64,000 bases of DNA from Nocardioides albus (lineage in GTDB: Bacteria; Actinomycetota; Actinomycetes; Propionibacteriales; Nocardioidaceae). Shown piece after piece: positions 17,282 through 26,845 of the stretch. Below the pieces are notes generated by a model. It did not search any database. It was not told the origin of the DNA and worked only from the letters and a program-made list of their open reading frames with translations. Every line of letters starts with the position of its first letter. Position 1 is the first letter of the stretch. The position numbers and the translations under genes were made by a program. The DNA lies in contig NZ_BMQT01000001.1 of assembly GCF_014648255.1 (NCBI RefSeq), positions 434,001-498,000 on the forward strand, written 5' to 3'.

Positions 17282-19126
17282 TCACTCGACCGTGACGGAC
17301 TTGGCGAGGTTGCGGGGCTGGTCGACGTCGTAGCCGAGCTCGGTGGCGAGCTGGCAGGCGAAGAGCTGCAACGGTACGACCGCGACGAGCGGCTGGAGCA
17401 GCACCGGCACCTTGGGCAGCCGGATGATCGTGTCGGAGACCGCGTCGACCGAGTCGTCGCCCTCCTCGACCAGAGCGATGGTCCGCGCCCCGCGAGCGCG
17501 CACCTCCATGATCCCCGAGCGCATCTTGTCGTGCAGGAAGTCGCGGCCGCGCGGGGGCACGATGCACCAGATCGGCAGCCCCTCCTCGACCAGCGCGATC
17601 GGGCCGTGCTTGAGCTCGCCGGCGGCGAAGCCCTCGGCGTGCAGGTAGGCGAGCTCCTTGAGCTTGAGCGCACCCTCCAGCGCGACCGGGTAGCCGGCGT
17701 GGCGCCCCAGGAACAGGAACGCCCGGCGGCCCGCATATTCACGCGCGAGGTCATAGACCTGCGGCGCCGTCTCCAGCACCTTCTCGACTGCCGCGGGCAT
17801 CGCCTCGAGCTGGGTCATCACGCCGTCGATCTCGTCGCCGTACATGGTGCCCTTGACCTGGGCCAGGTAGAGCGCGAGCAGGTAGCAGGCGACCAGCTGG
17901 GTGACGTACCCCTTGGTCGAGGCGACCCCGATCTCCGGGCCGGCGTGGGTGTAGATGACCGCGTCGGACTCGCGCGGGATCGTGGAGCCGTTGGTGTTGC
18001 AGATCGCCAGCACCTTCGAGCGCTGCGAGCGCGCGTGCCGGATCGCCTGCAGCGTGTCGGCGGTCTCGCCGGACTGCGAGATCGCCACCACGAGGGTGGA
18101 GTTGTCGAGGATCGGGTCGCGGTAGCGGAACTCGGAGGCCAGCTCGACCTCGACCGAGATCCGGCACCAGTGCTCGATGGCGTACTTCGCGACCATGCCC
18201 GCGTAGAACGACGTCCCCGCGGCGATGATGATGATCTTGGTGACCTCGCGCAGCTCGTCGTCGTCGAGCCGCATCTCGTCGAGGTGCAGAGACCCCGAAG
18301 GCGTACGCCGCCCCAGCAACGAGTCGGCGACGGCCCGAGGCTGCTCGAGGATCTCCTTGCGCATGAACCAGTCGTGGCCGTCCTTCTCGGCGGCGGCCAG
18401 GTCCCAGTCGACGTGGAAGCGGCGACCCTCGGTGACGGTGCCGTCGAAGTTGGTGACCGTCGCCCCCTCGCGGGTGATCGTGACGACCTGGTCCTGGTCG
18501 AGCTCGAGGGCCTCGCGGGTGTGCTCGATGAAGGCGGCGACGTCGGAGCCGAGGAACGACTCCCCCTCGCCGAGACCGACCACGAGCGGGCTGTTGCGCC
18601 GGGCGGCGACGACCCTGGACGGGTCCTCGGCGTCGATGGCGACGAAGGTGAACGCACCTTCGAGGATCGAGCAGACCTTCTGCATCGCGACGGTCAGATC
18701 GGCTCCGCCGACGACCTCGCGCTCGAGCAGGTGGGCCGCGACCTCGGTGTCGGTCTGCGAGGTGAACTCGTGACCGTCGCTCTCCAGCGAGGCCCGCAGC
18801 TCGGCGAAGTTCTCGATGATGCCGTTGTGCACGACCGCGACGCGGCCGGTGCGGCCGACGTGCGGGTGGGCGTTGCCGTCGGTCGGGCCGCCGTGGGTCG
18901 CCCAGCGGGTGTGGCCGATCCCGGTCGTCGACGCAGGCAACGGCGAGTCCGCGATCGCCTTCTCCAGGTTGGCGAGCTTGCCGGCCTTCTTGTCCACGGC
19001 CAGCTCGCGGTCCGCCACGAGGGCGATCCCCGCCGAGTCATAGCCGCGGTACTCCAACCTCCGCAGGCCATCGATCACGACGCCCTGCGCCGACCGGTCT
19101 CCGACGTACCCAACGATGCCGCACAT
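17282..19126 (-). CDS. glmS: Glutamine--fructose-6-phosphate aminotransferase (isomerizing)
   Basis: A 614-aa enzyme making glucosamine-6-phosphate. The start [13 protein letters not shown] exposes the Cys nucleophile at position 2, and [22 protein letters not shown] is the glutaminase site. Two SIS domains follow, with [18 protein letters not shown] and the C-terminal LAKSVTVE. It is divergent from coaA across 70 bp. GlmM, the next pathway enzyme, is encoded close by on the same strand. Confidence 0.97.
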   Translation of the reverse strand: MCGIVGYVGDRSAQGVVIDGLRRLEYRGYDSAGIALVADRELAVDKKAGKLANLEKAIADSPLPASTTGIGHTRWATHGGPTDGNAHPHVGRTGRVAVVHNGIIENFAELRASLESDGHEFTSQTDTEVAAHLLEREVVGGADLTVAMQKVCSILEGAFTFVAIDAEDPSRVVAARRNSPLVVGLGEGESFLGSDVAAFIEHTREALELDQDQVVTITREGATVTNFDGTVTEGRRFHVDWDLAAAEKDGHDWFMRKEILEQPRAVADSLLGRRTPSGSLHLDEMRLDDDELREVTKIIIIAAGTSFYAGMVAKYAIEHWCRISVEVELASEFRYRDPILDNSTLVVAISQSGETADTLQAIRHARSQRSKVLAICNTNGSTIPRESDAVIYTHAGPEIGVASTKGYVTQLVACYLLALYLAQVKGTMYGDEIDGVMTQLEAMPAAVEKVLETAPQVYDLAREYAGRRAFLFLGRHAGYPVALEGALKLKELAYLHAEGFAAGELKHGPIALVEEGLPIWCIVPPRGRDFLHDKMRSGIMEVRARGARTIALVEEGDDSVDAVSDTIIRLPKVPVLLQPLVAVVPLQLFACQLATELGYDVDQPRNLAKSVTVE

Positions 19127-19196
19127 GGCCGATGATCCTACGGCTCTCATGGGCCCCATAAGGAAGCGGCGGCGATGGTGCGTAACAATCGTTGCC

Positions 19197-20162
19197 ATGT
19201 CACACCCCGGGCCACACGGCGATGACCGCGGCTCTTCGCCCTACGTCGAGCTCGACCGTAGCGCGTGGGCAGAGCTCGCGACCGAGACCGAGAGTCCGCT
19301 GACCGAGGCCGAGATCGAGTCGCTACGTGGCCTGGGCGACCAGATCGACCTCAACGAGGTCGAGGAGGTCTACCTGCCGCTGAGTCGGCTGCTCAGCCTC
19401 TACGTCAGCGCCTCGGACAGGCTCCACGACCAGCAGGAGCTGTTCCTCGGCAAGGCGATGCCGGAGCGTACGCCCTTCGTCATCGGCGTCGCCGGGTCCG
19501 TCGCCGTCGGCAAGTCGACCACCGCCCGCGTGCTCCAGCAGATGCTCGCCCACTGGCCCGAGCACCCCAACGTCGCGCTGGTCACCACCGACGGGTTCCT
19601 CTACCCCAACGCCGAGCTCGAGCGGCGCGGCCTGATGGAGCGCAAGGGCTTCCCGGAGTCCTACGACCGCAAGGCCCTGCTCCGTTTCCTCGTCGACCTC
19701 AAGTCTGGTGAGGACGAGGTGCGCGCGCCGATCTACTCACACCTGACCTACGACGTCACCGACCGGACGGTGACAGTCAAGAAGCCCGACATCGTCATCC
19801 TCGAGGGGCTCAACGTCCTGCAGCCCTCGCGGGTCCGCGCCGACGGCACCATCTCGCTGGCCCTCTCCGACTTCTTCGACTTCTCCGTCTTCGTCGATGC
19901 CGACTCGCGCGACATCAAGCAGTGGTACGTCGAGCGCTTCCTGCGGCTGCGCGAGACCGCCTTCCGCGACCCGTCGTCGTACTTCACCAAATACGCCGCC
20001 CTGTCCCACGACGAGGCCGTCACCCGTGCCACCGCGATCTGGAACGAGATCAACGGGCCGAACCTCCGCGAGAACGTCCTCCCCACCCGCTCCCGCGCCA
20101 CCCTCGTCCTCCGCAAGGACCGCGACCACTCCGTCCGCTACGTACGCCTGCGGAAGATCTGA
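19197..20162 (+). CDS. coaA: Type I pantothenate kinase
   Basis: A 321-aa kinase for the first step of CoA synthesis. The P-loop is [33 protein letters not shown] and [16 protein letters not shown] are family signatures, and [20 protein letters not shown] follows. The ATG at 19197 gives the standard N-terminus [14 protein letters not shown]. The gene stands alone on the plus strand and is followed by an R1 repeat. Confidence 0.96.
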   Translation: MSHPGPHGDDRGSSPYVELDRSAWAELATETESPLTEAEIESLRGLGDQIDLNEVEEVYLPLSRLLSLYVSASDRLHDQQELFLGKAMPERTPFVIGVAGSVAVGKSTTARVLQQMLAHWPEHPNVALVTTDGFLYPNAELERRGLMERKGFPESYDRKALLRFLVDLKSGEDEVRAPIYSHLTYDVTDRTVTVKKPDIVILEGLNVLQPSRVRADGTISLALSDFFDFSVFVDADSRDIKQWYVERFLRLRETAFRDPSSYFTKYAALSHDEAVTRATAIWNEINGPNLRENVLPTRSRATLVLRKDRDHSVRYVRLRKI

Positions 20163-20172
20163 TCCCTCCGCT

Positions 20173-20293
20173 GGTCGAGCCGGGTTCGTGAGGAACGATC
20201 GAACCCGTGTCGAGACCAACACGGTCCCATCAGCGCTCGATGGACTGTGTTGGTCTCGACACGCCTCCGCCTAGCGGCTCCGGCGGCTCGACC
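20173..20293. repeat. Dispersed palindromic repeat family R1, copy c (intergenic)
   Basis: Between the convergent coaA and glmM stops: GGTCGAGCC, GTGTCGAGACCAACAC, then GTGTTGGTCTCGACAC and GGCTCGACC. The two halves are in the opposite order to copies a and b, so the 16-bp arms face inward. It probably also serves as a terminator for both genes. Confidence 0.85.
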
Positions 20294-20305
20294 GACGGTG
20301 GTTGA

Positions 20306-21694
20306 TCAGAGCGCGAGCCGCGCGCGTACGACGTCCGCGAGCCGCTCGGCACACGCCTCGGCCTCGTGGTGAGTCGGAGCCTCGACCATGACGCGTACGA
20401 GGTTCTCGGTGCCGGACGGGCGCAGCAGGATCCGCCCGGAGCCGGCGAGGGCGGTCTCCTCGGCGGCGACGGCCTCGAGGAGACCGGAGTCGGTCTTGCA
20501 TCGGGCCTTGTCGACGCCCTTGACGTTGAGCAGGACCTGCGGGAGTCGGGTGACGACGGAGGCGAGGTCGGCGAGGGTGCGGCCGGTGAGGGTCATCCGC
20601 TGCAGGACGTGCAGCGCGGTGAGGATGCCGTCGCCGGTGGTGGCGTGCTCGCTCATGATGATGTGGCCGGACTGCTCGCCACCGATGGCATAGCCGCCGC
20701 GGCGCATCTCCTCGAGGACGTAGCGGTCGCCCACGGCGGTCTGCTTCACGTGGACGCCCGCGGCCTCCATCGCCTTGACGAAACCGAGGTTGCTCATCAC
20801 AGTGACGACCACGGTGTCGCCCGGGAGCCGGCCGGCGTCGTGGAGCCCGAGGGCGAGGATCGCGATGAGCTGGTCGCCGTCGACGAGGTTGCCCTCGCCA
20901 TCGACGGCCAGGCAGCGGTCGGCGTCGCCGTCCCAGGCGAACCCGACGTCGGCGCCGTGCTCGACGACCGCCTTCTGCAGCATCTCCGGGTGGGTCGAGC
21001 CGACGCCGTCGTTGATCGAGAGCCCGTCGTTGACGTCGTTGATCGCGATCACCGTCGCGCCGGCCTCGCGCAGGGCCAGCGGGCCCGCAGTGGCCGCAGC
21101 GCCGTTGGCGCAGTCGACGACGACGGTCAGTCCGTCGAGGCGCTGCTCGAGCGTGGAGACCAAGTGGGCTGCGTACGCCTCCACAGGGTTCTCGTGGAAC
21201 GAGATCCGGCCCACCGATGCGCCGGTCGGGCGGTCCCACGGCTCGTCGAGGTGCGCCTCGATCCGGTCCTCGAGCACGTCGTCGAGCTTGTGCCCGCCGC
21301 GCTGGAGGAACTTGATGCCGTTGTCGGGCATCGGGTTGTGCGAGGCCGAGATGACCACGCCGAGATCAGCCTGAAGAGCCGCCGTGAGATAGGCGACCCC
21401 CGGGGTCGGCAGCACGCCCACCTCGATCACGTCGCAGCCGGCCGAGGCCAGACCGCCGGCGACCGTCGCCTGCAGGAACTGTCCCGAGACGCGCGAGTCG
21501 TTGCCGATGACGGCCAGCGGCTTGCGCGGTCCATCGGGGTCTGAACGGAGTGGCCCCGAGCCTGTCGAGACCACCCGCAGCTCCTCGGTCAGGACCAGTG
21601 CTGCAGACGTCGCCAGGTTCTGGGCGAGCGAGGCGGTGAGAACCTCGCCGTTCGCGAGACCGCGAACTCCATCAGTGCCGAAAAGGCGTGCCAC
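20306..21694 (-). CDS. glmM: Phosphoglucosamine mutase with in-frame insertion
   Basis: A 462-aa enzyme converting glucosamine-6-phosphate to glucosamine-1-phosphate. RLFGTDGVRGLAN opens the family; VVISASHNPMPDNGIKF holds the phosphoserine (Ser118), FAWDGDADRC the metal loop, GGEQSGHII the sugar loop and RPSGTENLVRVMVEA the phosphate site. Residues about 40-57 (VVSTGSGPLRSDPDGPR) are extra compared with the family and are encoded by a CTGTCGAGACCACC-type repeat near 21541-21575. The start is the GTG at 21694, with AAGG upstream. Confidence 0.94.
   Translation of the reverse strand: MARLFGTDGVRGLANGEVLTASLAQNLATSAALVLTEELRVVSTGSGPLRSDPDGPRKPLAVIGNDSRVSGQFLQATVAGGLASAGCDVIEVGVLPTPGVAYLTAALQADLGVVISASHNPMPDNGIKFLQRGGHKLDDVLEDRIEAHLDEPWDRPTGASVGRISFHENPVEAYAAHLVSTLEQRLDGLTVVVDCANGAAATAGPLALREAGATVIAINDVNDGLSINDGVGSTHPEMLQKAVVEHGADVGFAWDGDADRCLAVDGEGNLVDGDQLIAILALGLHDAGRLPGDTVVVTVMSNLGFVKAMEAAGVHVKQTAVGDRYVLEEMRRGGYAIGGEQSGHIIMSEHATTGDGILTALHVLQRMTLTGRTLADLASVVTRLPQVLLNVKGVDKARCKTDSGLLEAVAAEETALAGSGRILLRPSGTENLVRVMVEAPTHHEAEACAERLADVVRARLAL
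21541..21575. repeat. Repeat-like segment inside glmM
   Basis: The stretch including GAGCCTGTCGAGACCACCC encodes residues with no counterpart in typical GlmM and shares TGTCGAGACCACC with the palindrome in tsaB (11716-11740). It is probably a remnant of a mobile palindromic element that kept the reading frame. Confidence 0.5.
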
Positions 21695-21742
21695 GTGCGT
21701 GTGACCTTCTTTCCTACGTACGTCGGCCCCCGCCCGAAAAGA

Positions 21743-21776
21743 GTTGGGGTGCCTCGGCAAGCCGAGGCACCCCAAC
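21743..21776. terminator. Terminator downstream of rpsI
   Basis: GTTGGGGTGCCTCGGC-AA-GCCGAGGCACCCCAAC: perfect 16-bp arms with a 2-nt loop. It lies between the rpsI stop and the glmM start on the minus strand and should end the rplM-rpsI transcript. Confidence 0.85.
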
Positions 21777-21800
21777 AATGCTAGGCGATCTCTTGGGCGA

Positions 21801-22301
21801 TCAGCGCTTGCTGAACTGCGAAGCCTTACGGGCCTTCTTGAGACCGGCCTTCTTCCGCTCCACGACGCGAGCGTCGCGGGTCAGCAGACCGGCCTTCTTC
21901 AGGGTCGGGCGGTTGGCCTCTTCGTCAACGATGTTGAGCGAGCGGGCCACGCCGAGACGCAGCGCGCCGGCCTGGCCGGCGATGCCGCCGCCGTCGATAC
22001 GGGCGATCACGTCGAAGCGGCCCTCGAGCTGCAGCGCGGCGAACGGCTCGTTCGCGATCTGCTGGTGCAGCTTGTTGGGGAAGTAGTCCTCGATGGTGCG
22101 ACCGTTGATGGTCCACGAACCGGTGCCCGGGACGATCCGGACGCGGGCCACGGACTCCTTGCGGCGGCCGGTGGCGGCAGCCGGGGCGATGGTCGCCGGG
22201 CGCTCGGGGGTGTCGGCGGACGGGGCGCTCTCGGAGGTGAAAGCAACGCCCTGCTCGTCGGTCTCGAAGGTCTCCTCGACCTCTGCGGTGTTCTCAGTCA
22301 T
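21801..22301 (-). CDS. rpsI: 30S ribosomal protein S9
   Basis: A 166-aa protein. The conserved core [31 protein letters not shown] and [29 protein letters not shown] (tRNA-contacting C-terminus) is complete. An acidic extension of about 45 residues precedes the core, as in other actinobacteria. It follows rplM by 14 bp in the standard rplM-rpsI operon. Confidence 0.98.
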   Translation of the reverse strand: MTENTAEVEETFETDEQGVAFTSESAPSADTPERPATIAPAAATGRRKESVARVRIVPGTGSWTINGRTIEDYFPNKLHQQIANEPFAALQLEGRFDVIARIDGGGIAGQAGALRLGVARSLNIVDEEANRPTLKKAGLLTRDARVVERKKAGLKKARKASQFSKR

Positions 22302-22315
22302 GTCCTGGTCCTGGC

Positions 22316-22759
22316 TCACTGGGAGATCTGCTTGATCTCGAACGGAACGGCCTGCTGCGCGACGTGCGGGTGCGTCGGACCGGAGTAGACCTTGAGCTTC
22401 TTGAGCATCTGACGGCCGAGCTTGTTCTTCGGCAGCATGCCCCACACAGCGGTCTCGATCGCCTTGCGAGCGTCCTTCTCGAGGATCTCGCCGATCGGGG
22501 TCGCGGTCAGACCGCCCGGGTAGCCCGAGTGGCGGTAGGACAGCTTGGTCTTGGCCTTGTTGCCGGAGAGGGAGACCTTCTCGGCGTTGATGATGATGAC
22601 GAAGTCGCCGGTGTCCGCGTTGGGCGCGAAGATCGCCTTGTGCTTGCCGCGGAGGAGCTCAGCGGTCTGGACGGCGAGGCGGCCGAGACGGACATCGGCC
22701 GCGTCGATCACGAGCCAGGCGCGCTCGATGTCGCCAGGCTTGGGAGCGTAAGTACGCAC
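22316..22759 (-). CDS. rplM: 50S ribosomal protein L13
   Basis: A 147-aa ribosomal protein of standard length. [46 protein letters not shown] and [19 protein letters not shown] are diagnostic. The start is the GTG at 22759, preceded by AGAAGG. It is the first gene of rplM-rpsI. Confidence 0.98.
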   Translation of the reverse strand: MRTYAPKPGDIERAWLVIDAADVRLGRLAVQTAELLRGKHKAIFAPNADTGDFVIIINAEKVSLSGNKAKTKLSYRHSGYPGGLTATPIGEILEKDARKAIETAVWGMLPKNKLGRQMLKKLKVYSGPTHPHVAQQAVPFEIKQISQ

Positions 22760-23122
22760 GTGTGCCTTCTTAGTTCGTAGTGCCCGCCCAGCGGGTGCAG
22801 CGGCGGGATGTTGCTGCGTGGCTTCTGACGAACACGGCCCGGCTTGCCCTGCCTCTGGGAGCTCCCAGCGACAGTCATCCGGATCTGCGTCCCCGACGTG
22901 CGAACCAAGAGGATCAAACACAGCAGGACGCGGCAGGAGTCACGACCGAACAAGGTTACGAGCCGCCGCATAGCAGAGACAAATCAAGGCGTACGCCTCG
23001 GCTGCCGAGCGACCGAGTCGGCGACAGCGATGGGACATGTGGCGTACCCTGATCGTAGGATTGTCTGACAATCAGATGATCCTGCTCAGATCACCAGGAC
23101 CCCACGAGATGGAGGAGTGCGA
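22760..23122. other. Divergent promoter region between rplM and rocD
   Basis: These 363 bp hold the 5' leader of rplM-rpsI and the control region of rocD. Apart from the palindrome at 23059-23073 near rocD, no gene, RNA or clear hairpin could be supported. Confidence 0.6.
23059..23073. promoter_or_regulatory. GntR/FadR-type operator candidate upstream of rocD
   Basis: GATTGTCTGACAATC is a perfect inverted repeat (GATTGTC-T-GACAATC). Its TTGTCTGACAA core fits the TNGTNNNACNA pattern bound by FadR-subfamily GntR regulators. It ends 49 bp before the rocD ATG. The cognate regulator is not in the window. Confidence 0.55.
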
Positions 23123-24361
23123 ATGACCCTGCTCAACGAGGCTCAGGACACCGTTGCGACCAGCCTGACCCCCGCCGCCTTTGCGGCTGCCGAGGCACAC
23201 TCCGCGCACAACTACCACCCTCTCGAGGTGGTGATCAGCCACGCCGAGGGTGCCTGGGTGACCGACGTCGACGGTCGCCGCTGCCTCGACATGCTGGCCG
23301 GCTACAGCGCGCTGAACTTCGGTCACGGCCACCCCGCTCTGCTGTCCGCTGCCCGTGAGCAGCTCGACAAGGTCACCTTGACCTCGCGTGCGTTCGTGCA
23401 CGACCAGTTCGCCGAGTTCACCGCCCGCCTGGCCGCGATGTGCGGCAAGGACATGGTGCTGCCGATGAACACCGGTGCCGAGGCGGTCGAGACCGCGATC
23501 AAGGTCGCCCGCAAGTGGGGCTACGACGTGAAGGGCGTCCCCGCCGACCAGGCCGAGATCATCGTGATGGCCGGCAACTTCCACGGCCGCACCACCACGA
23601 TCGTCGGCTTCTCCGACGACGCCGACGCGCGCGATGGCTTCGGCCCGTTCGCCCCCGGCTTCGTGATGGTCCCCTACGCCGACCTCGCCGCGATCGAGGC
23701 CGCCATCACCCCCAACACGGTGGCTGTGCTGGTCGAGCCGATCCAGGGCGAGTCCGGCGTCGTCATCCCCGCCGACGACTTCCTGATCGGGCTGCGCGAG
23801 CTCTGCACCCGCGAGAACGTGCTCTTCGCCGCCGATGAGATCCAGGCCGGCCTGGGCCGCACGGGCTACACCTTCGCCTGCGACCACGCCGGGGTGAAGC
23901 CGGACATGTACATCCTCGGCAAGGCGCTCGGCGGCGGCATCGTCCCCGTCTCGGCCGTCGTTGCCGACCGCGACGTCCTCGGCGTGATCGGCCCCGGCCA
24001 GCACGGCTCCACCTTCGGCGGCAACCCGCTCGCCTGCGCCGTCGGCACCGCCGTCGTCGACCTCCTCGAGACCGGCGAGTTCCAGGCCCGCGCCGAGGCG
24101 CTCGGCCAGATCCTGAGCGACCGTCTGCTGGCGATGGTCGGCAACGGCATCGTCGGGTTCCGCTCCCGCGGCCTGTGGGCCGGCGTCGACATCGACCCGG
24201 CCATCGGCACCGGCCGCGAGATCTGCGAGCGCCTCCTCGCCCGCGGCGTACTCGCCAAGGACACCCACGGCAGCACGATCCGCCTCGCCCCGCCCCTGGT
24301 GATCACCGAGGACGACCTGAACTGGGCCCTCGATCAGCTCGAGGCGGCCGTCAAGGCCTGA
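23123..24361 (+). CDS. rocD: Ornithine--oxo-acid transaminase
   Basis: A 412-aa class-III PLP aminotransferase converting ornithine to glutamate semialdehyde in arginine/ornithine catabolism. NYHPLEVVISHAEGAWVTDV, LPMNTGAEAVETAIKVARKW and VEPIQGESGVVIP are typical OAT blocks; LFAADEIQAGLGRTG and the PLP lysine in ILGKALGGGIVPVSAV follow. The ATG at 23123 is 5 nt after a strong GGAGGAG. A strong hairpin ends the gene. Confidence 0.95.
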   Translation: MTLLNEAQDTVATSLTPAAFAAAEAHSAHNYHPLEVVISHAEGAWVTDVDGRRCLDMLAGYSALNFGHGHPALLSAAREQLDKVTLTSRAFVHDQFAEFTARLAAMCGKDMVLPMNTGAEAVETAIKVARKWGYDVKGVPADQAEIIVMAGNFHGRTTTIVGFSDDADARDGFGPFAPGFVMVPYADLAAIEAAITPNTVAVLVEPIQGESGVVIPADDFLIGLRELCTRENVLFAADEIQAGLGRTGYTFACDHAGVKPDMYILGKALGGGIVPVSAVVADRDVLGVIGPGQHGSTFGGNPLACAVGTAVVDLLETGEFQARAEALGQILSDRLLAMVGNGIVGFRSRGLWAGVDIDPAIGTGREICERLLARGVLAKDTHGSTIRLAPPLVITEDDLNWALDQLEAAVKA

Positions 24362-24368
24362 CCCCAGC

Positions 24369-24430
24369 GATACGACGGGACGTTCTTGTCGGCTACCAGC
24401 TGGTAGACCACGAGAACGTCCCGTCGTATC
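24369..24430. terminator. Bidirectional terminator after rocD
   Basis: Perfect 18-bp arms GATACGACGGGACGTTCT (24369-24386) and AGAACGTCCCGTCGTATC (24413-24430), with an inner CTACCAGCTGGTAG palindrome. It separates rocD from the convergent gene ending at 24444. Confidence 0.85.
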
Positions 24431-24443
24431 CGGGCTCTGGAGC

Positions 24444-25511
24444 TCAGTCGAGGGCGGCCAGATCCTCGATGATCTCGTTCGCGGCCGCGACCGACAGCTT
24501 CTGCATTGCTCGGATCAGCTCGGTGCAGAACATCACGTACTCGTCCGGGACCATCGTGACGCGATCGAGGTTGCCGGCGGACAGGATCTGGTCCACCACC
24601 TGCTGCGCGGGAGCGCCGATCGCCCCCTCGGTCGCGGTGCCACGGGTGATCAGGTCAAGAGACTCGCGCTGACGGTCCGAGGTCGAGGTGTGGAAGTCCG
24701 CGAGCGATCGACGCCAGGTGGCCTCGGCGTCTGCGAGATCGGCGAGCTCCGCCTTGCTGAGAGACTCGCCCGCAGCGCCCATACGCTGCATCACTTCCCG
24801 CTTGGCGAGCGCAGTCGTCATGATGGCCTGCTCCCTACGGAACGATTCGAAAGCCGAGCGCAGGTGGCCGAGCGCCTCGATTTCGGCGTCGATCTCGGCG
24901 TCGCCGACAGGCGGCACGAGCGTCGAGATCGCGAGGAGGTCGTCGGAGAGTGACGCATAGGCCAACGCCCCCTCCACCCGAGTCTCTTTCGTACGGATCT
25001 TGGATCGCGTCTCCGGCAGGGCTTCCAACGACCGCTGGACCCCGGAGATGGCAGCCGCGAGCTCTTGGTCCTCTCCGGCGTCGATCCGCTCCGCCTTCGC
25101 AGTCCAGATCGTGATGGCCTCGTCAGTCGCGGCATGCATCGGCTTCATCACCACGTCGGGGACGCCTGCCTCGACGGCGTTGCCCTCGAAGGTCAGGGTG
25201 ATCGCGAGGTCGAAGGTGCTGGGTAGCGCCTGCGCGACCGACTCGGCCCTGCTCACCGAGGTCGATGTCGAGGTCGGGGAACCTGCTGGATCTGTGGCTC
25301 GGTCCGCGATGACCGGCCGCAGCGCCACCCCGCCGAGGGCGATGACCCCGACGGCCATGACGGTCCCGGCGGTGGCAACAAGGCGGTTCCGGCGCACGCG
25401 CCGGCGGCCGCGACGGATGTCCTCGGACGGGTCGATGCGCGGGACCGGAGCGGTGCCGCCGATGCGGTAGAGACCCTCGCGCAGGAGGGTGTCATCGTCG
25501 AAGGTGTTCAT
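24444..25511 (-). CDS. Single-pass membrane protein coupled to an ECF sigma factor (putative anti-sigma)
   Basis: A 355-aa protein. About 43 cytoplasmic residues (DPSEDIRRGRRRVRRNR) precede one transmembrane helix (LVATAGTVMAVGVIALGGVAL). A Ser/Thr-rich linker and a long helical extracellular domain (about residues 90-355) follow. The start overlaps the sigma gene stop by 4 bp (ATGA), the usual arrangement for a sigma/anti-sigma pair. No zinc anti-sigma HxxxCxxC motif is present, so the role rests on context and topology. Confidence 0.7.
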   Translation of the reverse strand: MNTFDDDTLLREGLYRIGGTAPVPRIDPSEDIRRGRRRVRRNRLVATAGTVMAVGVIALGGVALRPVIADRATDPAGSPTSTSTSVSRAESVAQALPSTFDLAITLTFEGNAVEAGVPDVVMKPMHAATDEAITIWTAKAERIDAGEDQELAAAISGVQRSLEALPETRSKIRTKETRVEGALAYASLSDDLLAISTLVPPVGDAEIDAEIEALGHLRSAFESFRREQAIMTTALAKREVMQRMGAAGESLSKAELADLADAEATWRRSLADFHTSTSDRQRESLDLITRGTATEGAIGAPAQQVVDQILSAGNLDRVTMVPDEYVMFCTELIRAMQKLSVAAANEIIEDLAALD

Positions 25512-26020
25512 CGCCGGCCTCCTCGGGCAGCATCAGGAGCAGCAAGGCCAGGACGGAGGGTGCGTCGCAGGTTGGCCAGGGCCGCCGAGGTCTGGCTCTT
25601 GACCGTTCCGCCACTGATACCGAGGTCGGCGGCGGTCTCCTCGACCGACAGCCCCCAGTAGTGCCGGAGCACGACAACGCGGCGCTGACCTGCGGGAAGG
25701 GATCGCAGCGCAGTCCAGAGCTCGTCGACCTCCTCGGCGCCCAGGCCGGTCGGTACCGGGTGGTCGGCGACCTCGCCCGATCGTTCACGCCGCCACGGAC
25801 GGCGGCCTTCGTCCAGGTGGCTGTTGACCAGCACCCGGCGTACGTAGGCATCGACGCTGTCGGCCTTCCGCACCTTTCGCCATGCCGAGTACACCTTCGA
25901 CAGCGTCAGCTGCACGATGTCCTCGGCACGATGCTCGTCACCGCACAGCAGGTAGGCCGCGCGGAACAGATGCGCGCGTCTCTCCCTGACGTAGGCGGTG
26001 AACTCCTCGTCCCTGCTCAA
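25508..26020 (-). CDS. ECF RNA polymerase sigma factor, SigE-like actinobacterial group
   Basis: A 170-aa sigma factor with only regions 2 and 4. Region 2 is FTAYVRERRAHLFRAAYLLCGDEHRAEDIVQ, ending DAYVRRVLVNSHLDEGRRPWRRE. Region 4 is LRSLPAGQRRVVVLRHYWGLSVEETAADLGISGGTVKSQTSAAL. The most likely start is the TTG at 26020 because GGAGGAGGAG lies just upstream; no ATG or GTG fits the family start. It is coupled to the downstream membrane protein gene. Confidence 0.88.
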   Translation of the reverse strand: MSRDEEFTAYVRERRAHLFRAAYLLCGDEHRAEDIVQLTLSKVYSAWRKVRKADSVDAYVRRVLVNSHLDEGRRPWRRERSGEVADHPVPTGLGAEEVDELWTALRSLPAGQRRVVVLRHYWGLSVEETAADLGISGGTVKSQTSAALANLRRTLRPGLAAPDAARGGRR

Positions 26021-26122
26021 CGATCTCCTCCTCCGACTCCGACCCCCGACGCCCTGTTGACGTAATCGGAGCCGGATCGGTTGGGTCCGCGTGACTGATC
26101 CGCGGGCCGCTCCTCCGCGCGT

Positions 26123-26190
26123 GTAACACGTCGTTCGTAGGACTACTCGCCTTTTATAACGACCGGATAGTCCTACGAACGACGTGTTAC
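26123..26190. terminator. Long perfect hairpin at the end of the TetR gene
   Basis: Perfect 23-bp arms: 26123-26145 (GTAACACGTCGTTCGTAGGA...) and 26168-26190. The loop holds CTTTTATAA. The right arm encodes the last residues (VTRRS) and stop of the TetR gene. The hairpin also lies about 100 bp upstream of the ECF sigma gene, so it probably insulates the two. Confidence 0.85.
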
Positions 26191-26796
26191 AGCCGACCCC
26201 GACCCCGACCCCGACCCCGGACCCAGCAACTCCAACAGCACCGGCAGCGACCCCGCCAGCACCCCGAGCAGCTCCTCGCGCGACAACCCGGCCGAGTCGG
26301 CCTTCCACGACAGGACCAGCTCCTCGGACATCGCCTGCCATCCCCTGACGATCAGCCGGGCGGCCGCGGTGTCGGCGACGAAGTCGACGTCGGCCTCGAA
26401 GATGCGGGCACCGAGGGCACCGAAGGCCTCGTCGTAGATCGCGCGCAGGACCGGGTCGCTCGCAGCGCCGCGAACCATCGAGACGTATCCCTCGTAGTTG
26501 GCGTCGACGAAGTCCACATAGGCGGTCATCGACGCCAGCAGGCGCTCGACCGGATCCCCTGCCTCGGGCGGCGCGGTCTGGGCGACGAGAGCGTCGGCGG
26601 CGCGGCGTACGACCGCCTCACGGAAGGCCATCTTGTCGCCGAAGTAGTGGTAGAGCAGCCCGCGCGAGATGCCGGCCTCGCGCGCCACCACGTCGATGGA
26701 GATCTCGTCGAGGGAGTGGTTCGCGAAGAGGCGAATGCCCAGGTCGAGCAGCTGCTCGCGACGCTGCTCGGGCGTCAGTCTCGTGCGTTGGCTCAT
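26173..26796 (-). CDS. TetR-family regulator, divergent from the monooxygenase/SDR operon
   Basis: A 207-aa TetR protein from the ATG at 26796. The DNA-binding domain is RREQLLDLGIRLFANHSLDEISIDVVAREAGISRGLLYHYFGDKMAFREAV. The tail GPGSGSGSGSAVTRRS is unusual: the GSGSGSGS stretch is encoded by a CCGACC hexamer run (26194-26222) and the end by a hairpin arm. It is divergent from the Baeyer-Villiger monooxygenase gene and probably controls it through the palindrome at 26813. Confidence 0.88.
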   Translation of the reverse strand: MSQRTRLTPEQRREQLLDLGIRLFANHSLDEISIDVVAREAGISRGLLYHYFGDKMAFREAVVRRAADALVAQTAPPEAGDPVERLLASMTAYVDFVDANYEGYVSMVRGAASDPVLRAIYDEAFGALGARIFEADVDFVADTAAARLIVRGWQAMSEELVLSWKADSAGLSREELLGVLAGSLPVLLELLGPGSGSGSGSAVTRRS

Positions 26797-26812
26797 GCCG
26801 TCCATCCTATTG

Positions 26813-26827
26813 ACACCTGTTCAATAA
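26813..26827. promoter_or_regulatory. Operator candidate between TetR and monooxygenase genes
   Basis: TTGACACCTGTTCAA reads TTGA-CA...TG-TTCAA, an imperfect inverted repeat in the 49-bp gap between two divergent starts. Its position makes it the likely TetR binding site, and it could also contain a TTGACA -35 element. Confidence 0.5.
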
Positions 26828-26845
26828 GCAAGCCATACTCGAAGT

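Noticed and set aside
16817..19135. Plus-strand open frame of 772 codons opposite glmS and acpS
   Set aside because: Composition is Asp/Val/Gly/Arg-rich shadow sequence with no domain, while glmS and acpS are full-length on the other strand.
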